Shown piece by piece: positions 35,020 to 44,969 of a DNA stretch of 61,093 bases. The DNA comes from Gemmatimonadota bacterium (GTDB lineage Bacteria; Gemmatimonadota; Gemmatimonadetes; Gemmatimonadales; GWC2-71-9): NCBI GenBank assembly GCA_016720805.1, contig JADKJZ010000012.1:1-61093 (forward strand), in the 5' to 3' direction. The notes below the pieces were generated by a model, which saw only the letters and a program-made list of their open reading frames with translations, did not search any database and had not been told where the DNA came from. Positions within the stretch are counted from its first letter, which is position 1, and every line of letters begins with the position of its first letter. The translations under genes and the position numbers were made by a program.

Positions 35020-36600
35020 GTGGCTGAAACCGTGCAACGCGAGCAATGGGGCTCGCGCATCGGCCTGATCCTCGCCATGGCAGGCAATGCCGTCGGGCTC
35101 GGCAACTTCCTCCGCTTCCCGCGCCAGGCGGTCGACAACGGCGGCGGGACGTTCATGATCCCGTACTTCATCGCCTTCCTGCTCGTCGGCATCCCGCTGA
35201 TGTGGATCGAGTGGGGTGTCGGTCGGTACGGCGGCGTGCGCGGACAGGGAAGCACTCCGGGGATGTTCGACGCCCTCTGGAAGAACCCGGTCGCCAAGTA
35301 TCTCGGCGTCCTCGGCCTCTTCATGCCGATCATCGTGCTGATCTACTACTGCTACATCGAGTCGTGGACGCTGGCGTGGACCTTCTTCTCGGCCACGGGC
35401 CAGACGCAGGGGCTCGACCAGGCCGGGATGGCCTCGTTCTTCAAGTCGTACGTTGACCTGCAGAATGGCACCGTGCACGGCTTCTGGGTGCCGTTCGGCT
35501 TCTTCTTCGCCACGGTGGCGGTGAACTTCTGGGTCGTCAGCAAGGGTCTCACGGCGGGCATCGAGAAGCTGGCGAAGATCGGCATGCCGATCCTCTTCAT
35601 CTTTGCCGCGATCCTCGTGGTCCGCGTGCTGACGCTCGATCCGGTCACCATCACCCACGATGGCATCACCACGACGCAGGGACCGATGGACGGCCTGCGC
35701 TTCATGTACACGCCGGACTGGTCGGCGCTCGGGTCGCCGAAGGTGTGGCTCGCCGCGACGGGGCAGATCTTCTTCACCCTCTCGGTCGGCATGGGTTCGC
35801 TGCAGGCCTACGCGTCGTACCTCACCAAGAAGGACGACCTCACCCTCTCCGGCATCGCGACGGCCGCGACGAACGAGACGGCCGAAGTCGTGCTCGGTGG
35901 GTCGCTGGCGATTCCGGCGGTGGTGACGTTCTTCGGTGTGGCGGGTGCGGTGGCGGTGGCGAAGGGTGGCTCGTTCGACCTCGGCTTCATCTCGATGCCG
36001 CTGGTGTTCAATAACCTCCCGGGCGGGCCGGTGGTGGCCGCGATCGCTGGCGTGATGTGGTTCGGCCTCCTCTTCTTCGCCGGCATCACCTCGTCGGTAT
36101 CGATGGCGACGCCGGCGCTGGCGTTCATCGAGGAGAACTTCGGCTGGACGCGGAAGCGGAGCGCCTGGACGCTCGCCGCAGTGGCTGTGCTTCTCGGCTG
36201 TCTGCACATCGTCTACAACACGCGTGGCTTCCTCGACGAGTGGGACTACTGGGCCGGCACCTTCGGCCTCGTGATCCTCGCGCTGGTCGAGACGGTCATC
36301 TTCGTCTGGATCTTCGGGCCGGACAACGCCTGGAAGGAGCTCCACGAGGGCGCCGCCTGGCAGATTCCGAAGTTCTACAAGCCGATCATCACCTACGTGA
36401 CGCCGCTCTTCCTGATCATCATGATGCTCTGGTGGACGGTGCAGGACGCGATTCCCACGCTGATGATGACCGGTGTGCCGGCCGAGAATGTCCCGATCAA
36501 GTGGGCGTCGCGCGGCCTGATGCTGCTGATCCTCGTCTTCGAGCTCTGGCTGATCAAGAAGGCCTGGGCGAAGAAGGCCCTCAAGGGAGGGACCGCCTGA
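35020..36600 (+). CDS. Sodium-dependent amino acid transporter, NSS family (LeuT-like)
   Basis: About 526 residues, 12 or so membrane spans. The first span LILAMAGNAVGLGNFLRFPR and NGGGTFMIPYFIAFLLVG are nearly word-for word those of LeuT from Aquifex: NAVGLGN forms sodium and substrate sites. TM3 has YYCYIESWTL (substrate Tyr). GQIFFTLSVGMGSLQAYASY keeps Gln at the position that makes LeuT chloride-independent and the FTLS substrate residues. Leu/Ala-type neutral amino acids with Na+ are the likely substrates. GTG 35020 begins MAETVQREQWGSRIG. A 58-residue membrane protein overlaps its stop, as in MetP/MetS pairs. Confidence 0.92.
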   Translation: MAETVQREQWGSRIGLILAMAGNAVGLGNFLRFPRQAVDNGGGTFMIPYFIAFLLVGIPLMWIEWGVGRYGGVRGQGSTPGMFDALWKNPVAKYLGVLGLFMPIIVLIYYCYIESWTLAWTFFSATGQTQGLDQAGMASFFKSYVDLQNGTVHGFWVPFGFFFATVAVNFWVVSKGLTAGIEKLAKIGMPILFIFAAILVVRVLTLDPVTITHDGITTTQGPMDGLRFMYTPDWSALGSPKVWLAATGQIFFTLSVGMGSLQAYASYLTKKDDLTLSGIATAATNETAEVVLGGSLAIPAVVTFFGVAGAVAVAKGGSFDLGFISMPLVFNNLPGGPVVAAIAGVMWFGLLFFAGITSSVSMATPALAFIEENFGWTRKRSAWTLAAVAVLLGCLHIVYNTRGFLDEWDYWAGTFGLVILALVETVIFVWIFGPDNAWKELHEGAAWQIPKFYKPIITYVTPLFLIIMMLWWTVQDAIPTLMMTGVPAENVPIKWASRGLMLLILVFELWLIKKAWAKKALKGGTA

Positions 36601-36772
36601 TGGATACGCTCGCCACTGCGGCAGGGACGCTGCCGCCCAACACCCTCGGGACCAACGCCTTCATCTTCGTGGCCTTGGCGTGGACCTTCGTGCTCGGCCT
36701 GATGCTCTGGTCGTTCCGGAAGCTGATGGCAACGCCCGAGAACGAGAAGTTGCCGCCGGCAGGCTCGATCCC

Positions 36773-36776
<4 letters not shown>
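36600..36776 (+). CDS. Small single-span membrane subunit, MetS-like
   Basis: 58 residues: one membrane span (AFIFVALAWTFVLGLMLWSF) followed by a short basic/acidic tail (RKLMATPENEKLPP). ATG 36600 shares a base with the transporter's TGA, and its own stop overlaps the permease GTG as GTGA. Small proteins in this place accompany NSS transporters (MetS with MetP in Corynebacterium is needed for uptake). The resemblance here is in size, topology and position; sequence similarity is too short to judge. Confidence 0.65.
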
Positions 36777-38314
<1,538 letters not shown>

Positions 38315-38330
38315 CAGCCCGCGGTTCGAC

Positions 38331-38336
38331 TATTTT
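38331..38336 (+). promoter_or_regulatory. Putative -10 box (TATTTT) 6 bases before the nrnA-like gene
   Basis: TATTTT then GGTCGC then ATG 38343. There is no ribosome binding site, so a leaderless message is implied. CTGACA at 38311 is a possible but closely spaced (14 bases) -35. Confidence 0.4.
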
Positions 38337-38342
38337 GGTCGC

Positions 38343-39383
38343 ATGACTTCAGCGACCCCCAACACGATCACGTCCAGCGCCGCTGCCCTCGAGGTGGCGG
38401 CGCTGTGGCGTCCCGGCATGCGTCTCTGCCTGACGACCCACGTGAATCCCGACGGCGACGGCCTCGGCAGCGAGGTGGCGATGGTCCACCTCCTCCGCGG
38501 CCTCGGCGTCGACGCCATCATCACCAACCCGACCGCCACGCCGGATCGCTTTGCGTTCCTCTTTGCGGACCTTCCCGGCGTCGACAAGAGCGACAAGGCC
38601 GTGAAGGAGTTGCGGCGCGCCGATGCGATCCTCGTCCTCGACATCGCCGATCTCTCGCGCCTCGGCATCCTCGCCGAGACGGTGCGCGAGCGCGGCGTGC
38701 CGGTGGGCTGCATCGACCACCACGTCAGCAAGGGCGACCTCCCCGCCGGGCCGCGCTACGTCGATCCGACCGCCGCGGCGACCGGCGAGCTGATCCATCG
38801 CCTCGCCACCGAGCTCGGTTGGACCATCACCCCCGAAGCCGCGCGCGCGATGTATGTCGCGTTGGTGACCGACACCGGCGGCTTCCGCTTCTCGAATACC
38901 AAGCCGGCCACGCTGCGCGCTGCCGCCGCGCTGCTCGAGTGCGGCGTCGACACCGAGCAGACCTATCTCGACATCTATGCCTCGGCACCGATCGGCCGGC
39001 CGCGGCTGCTCGCCGAGGTGCTGCAGACGCTGGTGGTCGAGGAGGAGAGCGGATTGGCGTGGGTCACGGTGCCGCCGGGGGCGTTGGAGCGGCACGACGT
39101 CGACCCCGACGACCTCGACGGGATCGTCGAGCACGCCCGCTCGGTGAAGGGGGTGCGGCTGGCGCTGCTCTTCCGCGAGATGTCCGGGGGGCGGGTCAAG
39201 GTCTCGCTCCGGAGCGTCGGGAAGGTCGACGTGGCCGCGCTGGCCCGCCAGTTCGGCGGAGGCGGCCATACCAAGGCGGCCGGGGTCGCCATCGCCGGAA
39301 CGCTGAGCGACGTCCAGGAGACCATCCTCGCGGCCTCACGTGCCTATCTTCTCGGCACGCCGGCGGCCGTGGGCGGGTTGTAG
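38343..39383 (+). CDS. DHH/DHHA1 phosphoesterase, NrnA-like nanoRNase/pAp phosphatase
   Basis: About 346 residues. Degrades short oligoribonucleotides and/or 3'-phosphoadenosine 5'-phosphate with Mn2+. Motifs: LTTHVNPDGDGLGSEVAM (DxD metal site), AILVLDIADLSRLG, VGCIDHHVSKGDLPAG (DHH), YVALVTDTGGFRFSNT, and the C-terminal DHHA1 end FGGGGHTKAAGVAIAG, which binds substrate. ATG 38343 directly follows a -10-like box. Length and order of motifs match NrnA rather than RecJ. It is followed by a NifU-like gene 66 bases on. Confidence 0.88.
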   Translation: MTSATPNTITSSAAALEVAALWRPGMRLCLTTHVNPDGDGLGSEVAMVHLLRGLGVDAIITNPTATPDRFAFLFADLPGVDKSDKAVKELRRADAILVLDIADLSRLGILAETVRERGVPVGCIDHHVSKGDLPAGPRYVDPTAAATGELIHRLATELGWTITPEAARAMYVALVTDTGGFRFSNTKPATLRAAAALLECGVDTEQTYLDIYASAPIGRPRLLAEVLQTLVVEEESGLAWVTVPPGALERHDVDPDDLDGIVEHARSVKGVRLALLFREMSGGRVKVSLRSVGKVDVAALARQFGGGGHTKAAGVAIAGTLSDVQETILAASRAYLLGTPAAVGGL

Positions 39384-39449
39384 CGGCAGGGCGGCATGGT
39401 ACCTTTCGAAATGCCGAGCACCGTAGTCGGAATTAGCAGTGGAGCAGCC

Positions 39450-39680
39450 GTGGACATCGTGGAACGGATCGAGGAGGCCCTCGAGGGCATCCGGCCTTAC
39501 ATCGCCTCCCACAAGGGGTCGGTCGAGGTGGTCGACTTCGATCCGGTGGAGGGGCATCTGCTGCTGCGCATGGGCGGCACCTGTCAGGGCTGCGCCGCGG
39601 CCACCATCACCCTCAAGCATGGCATCGAGACGCGCCTCAAGCAGTCGGTCCCCGAGGTCCGCACGGTCGAGGCAGTCTGA
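39450..39680 (+). CDS. NifU C-terminal-domain iron-sulfur scaffold
   Basis: About 76 residues. GTG 39450 gives MDIVERIEEALEGIRPYIAS, matching the usual start of stand-alone NifU-C/Nfu proteins, and follows GTGGAG at a suitable distance; an ATG at 39396 would add 18 residues of no known homology. The cluster motif is CQGC in RMGGTCQGCAAATITLKHGI. It carries 4Fe-4S clusters to apo-proteins. The Mrp/ApbC carrier gene follows by 19 bases, so the pair likely works in Fe-S delivery, which suits the nearby ETF-QO and NadA. Confidence 0.88.
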   Translation: MDIVERIEEALEGIRPYIASHKGSVEVVDFDPVEGHLLLRMGGTCQGCAAATITLKHGIETRLKQSVPEVRTVEAV

Positions 39681-39699
39681 GCACATACAGGACGCGACA

Positions 39700-40797
39700 A
39701 TGAGCATCACGCAGGCAGACGAAGTCCGCGCAGTCCTCGACCAGGTGCAGAACCCCCGCACCGGGAAAGGACTCGTCGCGTCCGGGATGATCCACGACCT
39801 CACCGTCGACGCCGCCACCAAGGAGGCGTCGTTCACCTTCATGCTGCGCCGCGACGACCCCGCCACGCTGGTGCGCCATGCGCGTCAGGCGCTCGGCAAC
39901 GCCGGCTATCCGCAGCCGAAGATCAAGGTGACCGATCCGGCCGGCCCTGCGCCGACCACGCACCAGCCGCCACAGAGCGCGGCCGCCGGTGTGCCGGCCC
40001 CGACGCCGATGGAAGTGCCGGGGATCGCCAAGGTGATCGCGGTGTCGTCAGGGAAGGGTGGCGTCGGCAAGTCGACTGTCGCCGTGAACGTGGCGATCGC
40101 CCTCGCCGAGCGCGGCTTCAAGGTCGGCATCATGGACGCCGACTTCTACGGCCCGAATCTCCCGCGGATGATCGGCGTCTACGAACGGCCGATGGTCGAG
40201 AACAGCCGCATCATCCCGCTCGATGCCTATGGCGTCAAGCTGATGTCGATCGGCTTCCTCGTCGACCGCGATGCGCCCGCCATCTGGCGCGGCCCGATCA
40301 TCACCAAGATCATCCACCAGTTCCTGCACGATGTGGCGTGGGGCGAGCTCGACTACCTGATCGTCGACATGCCGCCGGGCACCGGCGACGCGCAGCTCTC
40401 GCTGGTGCAGCAGGTGCTGGTGAGTGGCGCGGTGATCGTCACGACGCCACAGGAAGTGGCCGTCGGCGACGCGCTCCGTGGCGCCAAGATGTTCGAGAAG
40501 GTCAACGTGCCGGTGCTGGGTGTCGTCGAGAACATGAGCGGCTTCCTCGATCCGGTCACCGGGATGCGGCACGACCTCTTCGGCAAGGGCGGCGGTGCGC
40601 GCCTCGCCGACGAGATCATGGCCCCGCTGCTGGGCGAAGTGCCGCTGCAGCCTGGCCTTGTCGAGGCCGCCGATGCCGGCCGGCCGATCATGGTGGACGC
40701 ACCGACCTCAGCCGCCGCCGTGATGCTGCGCGAAATTGCCGACCGGATCCATGATCGGGCCGGCGAAGTTGGGGTGGTGATGCCGATCCTGGAATGA
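39700..40797 (+). CDS. Mrp/ApbC-type P-loop iron-sulfur carrier ATPase
   Basis: About 365 residues. N-terminal MIP18/DUF59 domain (residues 1-90: VLDQVQNPRTGKGLVASGMI; SFTFMLRRDDPATLVRHARQ), a Pro/Ala linker, then the ParA-like ATPase: deviant Walker A AVSSGKGGVGKSTVAVNVAI, IMDADFYGPNLPRMIGV, and YLIVDMPPGTGDAQLSLVQQ. The CxxC that bridges the Fe-S cluster in E. coli Mrp (after VENMS) is absent: the stretch reads ENMSGFLDPVTGMRHDLFG. Some relatives also lack it, so cluster binding may differ. ATG 39700. A double hairpin terminator follows. Confidence 0.88.
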   Translation: MSITQADEVRAVLDQVQNPRTGKGLVASGMIHDLTVDAATKEASFTFMLRRDDPATLVRHARQALGNAGYPQPKIKVTDPAGPAPTTHQPPQSAAAGVPAPTPMEVPGIAKVIAVSSGKGGVGKSTVAVNVAIALAERGFKVGIMDADFYGPNLPRMIGVYERPMVENSRIIPLDAYGVKLMSIGFLVDRDAPAIWRGPIITKIIHQFLHDVAWGELDYLIVDMPPGTGDAQLSLVQQVLVSGAVIVTTPQEVAVGDALRGAKMFEKVNVPVLGVVENMSGFLDPVTGMRHDLFGKGGGARLADEIMAPLLGEVPLQPGLVEAADAGRPIMVDAPTSAAAVMLREIADRIHDRAGEVGVVMPILE

Positions 40798-40870
40798 AAA
40801 AACCGCGGCGAGATCGCCGCGGCCGGATGGAGTGAAACGAACCGCGGCCCACGCCGCGGTTTCGTTATTT
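40797..40870. terminator. Bidirectional double terminator
   Basis: Hairpin 1, CCGCGGCG-agat-CGCCGCGG (40803-40822), is preceded by six A (40797-40802), so for the minus-strand operon it is a stem followed by six U. Hairpin 2, AACCGCGG...CCGCGGTT (40840-40861), is followed by TTCGTTATTT and serves mrp on the plus strand. It overlaps the minus-strand gene's stop. Confidence 0.85.
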
Positions 40871-41719
40871 CGGCAGCCACGCCACCGTGACACCCGCCGC
40901 CGAGGCGTTCACCGTCACGGTGAGCTTGTGCTTGGCCTGCTCGAAGCCCGGTGTGGTCCACGTGTCGCCAGCCCGCGTGAACCCCTCGGCGTCCAGCGAG
41001 GAGAGAAAGCGCGACGCCACCAGCCGCACGCCGGTGCCCCGCGGAATCCGCAGGGTCAGCCCACCCATGGCGAGCGAGACATCGGCAGTCAGGTCTCGGC
41101 GCCAGGCGCCATCGAACGAGAGCTCGGCCTTCCCGACCCCACCATCGACGTGAATCTCGGCGCAGCCGGCGTTGGCGAGGCCGGTCACGTCGAGCTCGGC
41201 GGCGCCGAGCGCGAAGTCCGCCCGGCTGCACTCGCCACGGTTCGGCGTCGCGAAGGTCACCGTGCTGCGGCTCGCACCTCCGCGCACGGTCAACGACAGC
41301 AACGTCATTCCGCCGAGGTCGAGGGTCGCATCGCTCGCGCCGAGGTTTGCTTCGAGCGTCATCGGCACGGTGGAGGAGAAGTCGAAATCGGCGCGCTGCG
41401 ACATCTGCGCGCGCGACGTGACGCGCAATCCGGCGCTGCCATTCCCCTCGAGACCGAGTCGGAGCGTGCCGGTGCGTGCGTCGTAGCGATGCACCGGCGT
41501 GTTCCGCGCGGCGTCGTACCGCAGCTGCATTCGATAGAGGTCGGTCCCCTTGGCCGCACCGACGTGGACGACGCCGGCGCCGAACTCCACGATGGCATGC
41601 ACGATCCGCTCGCCACCCACCGGGCGTGACGTGGCCACCGTGCGCATCGACTGCGCGGCGAGCGGGGTGGCGGTGACTGCCGCGCCGCAGAGCGCGAGGA
41701 AGGCTCGCGGGGTCTTCAC
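40865..41719 (-). CDS. Secreted toast-rack-type protein (LiaF/DUF2154-like)
   Basis: About 284 residues. GTG 41719 gives a signal peptide (RAFLALCGAAVTATPLAAQ). The mature part is repetitive beta structure with regularly spaced strands: IVHAIVEFGAGVVHVGAAKG, RADFDFSSTVPMTLEANLGA, ATLDLGGMTLLSLTVRGGAS, ADFALGAAELDVTGLANAGC, DVSLAMGGLTLRIPRGTGVR. This pattern fits the 'toast-rack' sensors found beside envelope stress regulators. GTGA overlap with the polymer-forming protein upstream; last gene of the ECF sigma operon, so it may be an envelope-stress output or sensor. Confidence 0.65.
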   Translation of the reverse strand: MKTPRAFLALCGAAVTATPLAAQSMRTVATSRPVGGERIVHAIVEFGAGVVHVGAAKGTDLYRMQLRYDAARNTPVHRYDARTGTLRLGLEGNGSAGLRVTSRAQMSQRADFDFSSTVPMTLEANLGASDATLDLGGMTLLSLTVRGGASRSTVTFATPNRGECSRADFALGAAELDVTGLANAGCAEIHVDGGVGKAELSFDGAWRRDLTADVSLAMGGLTLRIPRGTGVRLVASRFLSSLDAEGFTRAGDTWTTPGFEQAKHKLTVTVNASAAGVTVAWLPK

Positions 41720-42936
41720 TTCACGTCCTTCGTCGGGCGCTTGACTGCGGGAACGCCGAACTGCGGCGTGGCCCAGAGATATTCGTCGGTCATCAGTTCG
41801 GGGGGCAGGATCCGCCCGGCGAAGTGTTCGCGCACGCCGCCACGCGAGAGGAGCGCCGCACCGAAGCCGACCGTCGCCACGCTCCACGTGAGCAGCACCG
41901 CGCCGGCGAAGACGAACGCGCCCGCGACGGGCACCCAGCCGAAGCCGACCCAGGCGAGCCAGATCGTCGCCAACGAGGCGAGGCCGGTGATCACGTAACG
42001 GTAGGCGTTCGGTGACATCATGATCCCCTGCGCCATGCGGCGGCGGGTGATCGTCTCGCCCATCGCGTGGGCCACGGCGAGCAGGCCGCCGACGAGCGCA
42101 ATGATCGCGATCAGCACGTAGACCACCGCGGCGAACGGCACCAGCACCGTGCCGGCGATGGTCAGCACCAGGCCGACGATCAGCATCCCGAAGGTTGGCA
42201 GGATCAGCACCTGGCCCAGTAACCCGACCAGGAAGGCCCGGCCGAAGGAGTGCACCACGGTGTCGGAGACAATCTCGAGATTCGGTCTCCCGAAGGTGAC
42301 GACGCCGAGCCCGAGAATGATCAGCGTCAGACCGACGCCGAGAAGACCCGCACCGCGTCGCGCCACCTGGGCGGGAATCGAGACCGCCGCTTCGGTCGGC
42401 GCGGCATCGGCTTCCATCTGGCTGCCGCTGATCAGGCCGCCGAGTTGCCGAATGTGGCCGCCGATCGAGAGCACGTCGCCGGTGATCACCGCACCAGGGT
42501 GCAGCACGACGTCGCCGTCGAGCGCTACCACATTGCCCTCGATGCGGCCGTGGATGTCGGCGTTGCCCTTCAGCACCACGACGTGGCCGGCGATTCGTTC
42601 GGCCGAGCCGACGGAATAGTCGCCGAGGCGGGCGCTGCCACCAGTCACCGTGAGCCGCGTGTCCGCGAGTGGCGAGCGAAGCGCCGCGCGGAGATCGCGC
42701 TCGAGCGTGGTGGCGTTGTCGAGATGCGCGGGATTGACGGTCGGGCCCTGTGGCGCGGCGGCCGGGACTGCCTGCGGCGCGACCGTCGGATTCAGGAAAA
42801 AGAGCGCCGGGATGGCATTGCGGGCGCGATAGGACAGCTCTTCGATGGCACCGGGGATCGAGGCCGCAGAGAGCGGACCGGCCTGAAGCAGCAGCGCGGC
42901 AGCGAAGAGGGTCGGGAGCCGGTTACCAGCCCGCAT
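41716..42936 (-). CDS. Membrane protein with polymer-forming (bactofilin-like) domain
   Basis: About 406 residues. Signal peptide, then from about residue 90 a short right-handed repeat domain: TRLTVTGGSARLGDYSVGSA, GHVVVLKGNADIHGRIEGNV, VALDGDVVLHPGAVITGDVL, SIGGHIRQLGGLISGS, resembling the bactofilin fold. After a linker there are six or so membrane spans (LLGVGLTLIILGLGVVTFG; LGQVLILPTFGMLIVGLVLT; VVYVLIAIIALVGGLLAVAH; IWLAWVGFGWVPVAGAFVFA). It overlaps the anti-sigma gene by 14 bases. Periplasmic repeats fused to a membrane channel-like half suggest an envelope scaffold. Confidence 0.7.
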   Translation of the reverse strand: MRAGNRLPTLFAAALLLQAGPLSAASIPGAIEELSYRARNAIPALFFLNPTVAPQAVPAAAPQGPTVNPAHLDNATTLERDLRAALRSPLADTRLTVTGGSARLGDYSVGSAERIAGHVVVLKGNADIHGRIEGNVVALDGDVVLHPGAVITGDVLSIGGHIRQLGGLISGSQMEADAAPTEAAVSIPAQVARRGAGLLGVGLTLIILGLGVVTFGRPNLEIVSDTVVHSFGRAFLVGLLGQVLILPTFGMLIVGLVLTIAGTVLVPFAAVVYVLIAIIALVGGLLAVAHAMGETITRRRMAQGIMMSPNAYRYVITGLASLATIWLAWVGFGWVPVAGAFVFAGAVLLTWSVATVGFGAALLSRGGVREHFAGRILPPELMTDEYLWATPQFGVPAVKRPTKDVK

Positions 42937-43516
42937 CGGTCGCAGGCTCGGCGAGGAGTCGGCTCAGTCCGGCCAGGCCGATGGCGTACAGCCCGGCCCC
43001 ACCGACAACGAAGGGGAGGGCACGGAGGGGCGTCGTCAGCGCCTCACGGACCGTCCCGAACCAGGGCTGCTCGGCGGTGTTCGCCGCCAGCGCCTGCACC
43101 GAGAGCCAGAGCGACTCGCCCACGCCGCCGACTGCCGCCCCGCTCCATCCCGTCGCCGTGGCGGGATGCGCCGCGGCCCAGGCAAAGCCCGCGGCAATGG
43201 CACTGCCACCCACCAGGGAGAGCCCGAGAATCCGGCGCTTCGCCGCGACCTCGCGTGGGGTGCGCACCGCGGCGGTGACCACCTTGATCGACCCGTCGGC
43301 AATGGTGACCCGCGCCATCACCCGATCGGAGAAGCCCACCGATGCGTCGATCGCCGGGAGGCCGCCGAGGAGGGCGACGACCCGGCGATCGAGGGCAACC
43401 ATTTCATCGCAGAGAGGGCATGTTGCAACGTGGGACAGCGCGCGCGGAGAGCTCAGACCCTCTACGAGGGCATCGAGTTCATCGGCGGAGAGGTGCTGCA
43501 TCGCGGGCTGTGTCAT
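42923..43516 (-). CDS. Anti-sigma factor with zinc-finger (zf-HC2-like) N terminus
   Basis: About 197 residues. The cytoplasmic N terminus LSADELDALVEGLSSPRALS then HVATCPLCDEMVALDRR contains the H-x3-C-x2-C arrangement of ZAS anti-sigma factors. One or two membrane spans follow (GLSLVGGSAIAAGFAWAAAH; LPFVVGGAGLYAIGLAGLSR). ATG 43516 is taken as start; an internal ATG at 43501 begins MQHLSADELD. It lies 34 bases after the ECF sigma stop and is the obvious antagonist of that sigma factor. Confidence 0.82.
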   Translation of the reverse strand: MTQPAMQHLSADELDALVEGLSSPRALSHVATCPLCDEMVALDRRVVALLGGLPAIDASVGFSDRVMARVTIADGSIKVVTAAVRTPREVAAKRRILGLSLVGGSAIAAGFAWAAAHPATATGWSGAAVGGVGESLWLSVQALAANTAEQPWFGTVREALTTPLRALPFVVGGAGLYAIGLAGLSRLLAEPATDAGW

Positions 43517-43550
43517 CTGGCTCTTCTACGTCCGGGTCAGAGGGGGAGTT

Positions 43551-44207
43551 TCAGGCGTCACGCGTGTCGGCGAGCAGGATCCGGAGCTCGTTGCGAGCCC
43601 GGTGGATGTAGGTCTTCACGGTGCCGAGGGGGAGGTCGAGCATCTCGGCGATTTCCTCGTACGGGCGCCCTTCGACGTGCCGGAGCAGGATGCAGGCGCG
43701 GTATTCCGGCCGGAGCTGGGCGATGGCCACTTCGATCTGCTTGCCCAGCTCTCGGGCGGTCACTTCTTCCAGGGCGGATTCGGCGCCATCACTGATCTGC
43801 AGCGTGGTCGCCTCGACCGCGTCGGCGCTTTCGGCGTGGGGCGAGCCGTCGAGCGACAGCGTGTCCAGGTTGCGACGCCGGAGGTGATCGATCGCGGTGT
43901 TGTTGGCGATCTTGAAGATCCAGCTCGAGAACTTGAACTCGGGGCGATAGCTCTCGACCGCGTTGAGGACCTTCACGAAGGTTTCCTGCGCCAGATCCTC
44001 GGCCAGCTCGCGGTCGCGCACCATCCGATAGAGCAGCGAGAAGACCGGCCGCTGGTAGCGACGGATCAGCTCACGGTAGGCGGCCTCCCGGCCAGCCACG
44101 GCGTGACGCACCACTTCCTGATCGGTCAGCGCCTTCCAGTCCACGGTACCCTGCGGGCTCACGCGAGGGTCCCAGTGGCCGGGCCGCCGATCCAGGGATG
44201 CGCCCAA
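43551..44207 (-). CDS. RNA polymerase sigma factor, ECF (sigma-70 family, SigE-like)
   Basis: About 218 residues. Region 2: RELIRRYQRPVFSLLYRMVR, RELAEDLAQETFVKVLNAVE, and FSSWIFKIANNTAIDHLRRR. Region 4: QLRPEYRACILLRHVEGRPY and EEIAEMLDLPLGTVKTYIHR ARN (helix-turn-helix). A 35-residue acidic spacer joins them. ATG 44207 lies 27 bases from the divergent ubiE start. The operon sigma / anti-sigma / polymer-forming protein / toast-rack protein indicates an envelope-stress regulon, probably autoregulated, though I could not identify its own promoter with confidence. Confidence 0.92.
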   Translation of the reverse strand: MGASLDRRPGHWDPRVSPQGTVDWKALTDQEVVRHAVAGREAAYRELIRRYQRPVFSLLYRMVRDRELAEDLAQETFVKVLNAVESYRPEFKFSSWIFKIANNTAIDHLRRRNLDTLSLDGSPHAESADAVEATTLQISDGAESALEEVTARELGKQIEVAIAQLRPEYRACILLRHVEGRPYEEIAEMLDLPLGTVKTYIHRARNELRILLADTRDA

Positions 44208-44220
44208 TCGGGGGCCCCGG

Positions 44221-44226
44221 TAGCTT
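44221..44226 (+). promoter_or_regulatory. Putative -10 box (TAGCTT) before ubiE
   Basis: TAGCTT ends 8 bases before ATG 44235 in the 27-base divergent gap. No Shine-Dalgarno. Confidence 0.4.
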
Positions 44227-44234
44227 TCCCCGCA

Positions 44235-44969
44235 ATGCCAACTGCCAACGAGGCGCTACCGGTCACGGGTGGGGATGCCAAGCGCGAGTATGTGCGCGGA
44301 GTCTTCACCGACATCGCTCCGCGCTATGACCTGCTGAACCACGTTCTCTCCCTCAACGCCGACACCCGCTGGCGCCGCACGGCGGTGGACCGCCTCGGCT
44401 GGGAACGGGCGCCCGAGGGCACCTACCTGGACCTCTGCGCCGGCACCCAGGACCTGGCTGCCGACCTCGGCAACCGGCCCGCCTTCCGCGGGCGGGTCAT
44501 CGCGGCAGACTTCGTCCCCGCGATGCTGGTGCGCGGCAAGGGGAAGTCGGCGCGCGTCCGCGCGGCGGCGGCGGATGCGCTCCACCTGCCGTTCGAGGAT
44601 GGCACCTTCGACGGGGCGACGGTCGGCTTCGGGGTGCGCAACCTGATGGATCTCGATGCGGGACTCCGGGAGGCGGCACGGGTGCTGAAGCCAGGCGCGC
44701 GCTTCGTGATCCTGGAATTCTCGACGCCGCGGTGGCAACCGCTCCGCAGCCTCTACCTCACCTACTTCCGTCACATCCTGCCGCGGGTGGGACGGCTCGT
44801 CTCGAAACATACGAACGCCTACGACTGGCTACCAGCGTCTGTCCTCGCCTTCCCCGAACCGCCGGCCCTGGCCGCCCGGATGACGGCGGCCGGCTTTGCC
44901 CAGGTGCAATGGGAAACGCATTGGGGCGGGATCGTGGCGGTGCACGTGGGGGTACGGGAGGAATCATGA
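44235..44969 (+). CDS. ubiE: Demethylmenaquinone/ubiquinone C-methyltransferase, UbiE/MenG type
   Basis: SAM-dependent C-methylation of the quinone ring, last step of menaquinone synthesis. About 244 residues. REYVRGVFTDIAPRYDLLNH VLS matches the N-terminal UbiE signature; motif I is YLDLCAGTQDLAADLG, where Gln takes the place of the usual Gly in GTGDLA; ADALHLPFEDGTFDGATVGF and GVRNLMDLDAGLREAARVLK follow, then FVILEFSTPRWQPLRSLYLT. ATG 44235 follows a -10-like box. ATGA overlap with ubiD. With ubiD, ubiA and ubiX it forms a complete late quinone cluster. Confidence 0.9.
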   Translation: MPTANEALPVTGGDAKREYVRGVFTDIAPRYDLLNHVLSLNADTRWRRTAVDRLGWERAPEGTYLDLCAGTQDLAADLGNRPAFRGRVIAADFVPAMLVRGKGKSARVRAAAADALHLPFEDGTFDGATVGFGVRNLMDLDAGLREAARVLKPGARFVILEFSTPRWQPLRSLYLTYFRHILPRVGRLVSKHTNAYDWLPASVLAFPEPPALAARMTAAGFAQVQWETHWGGIVAVHVGVREES

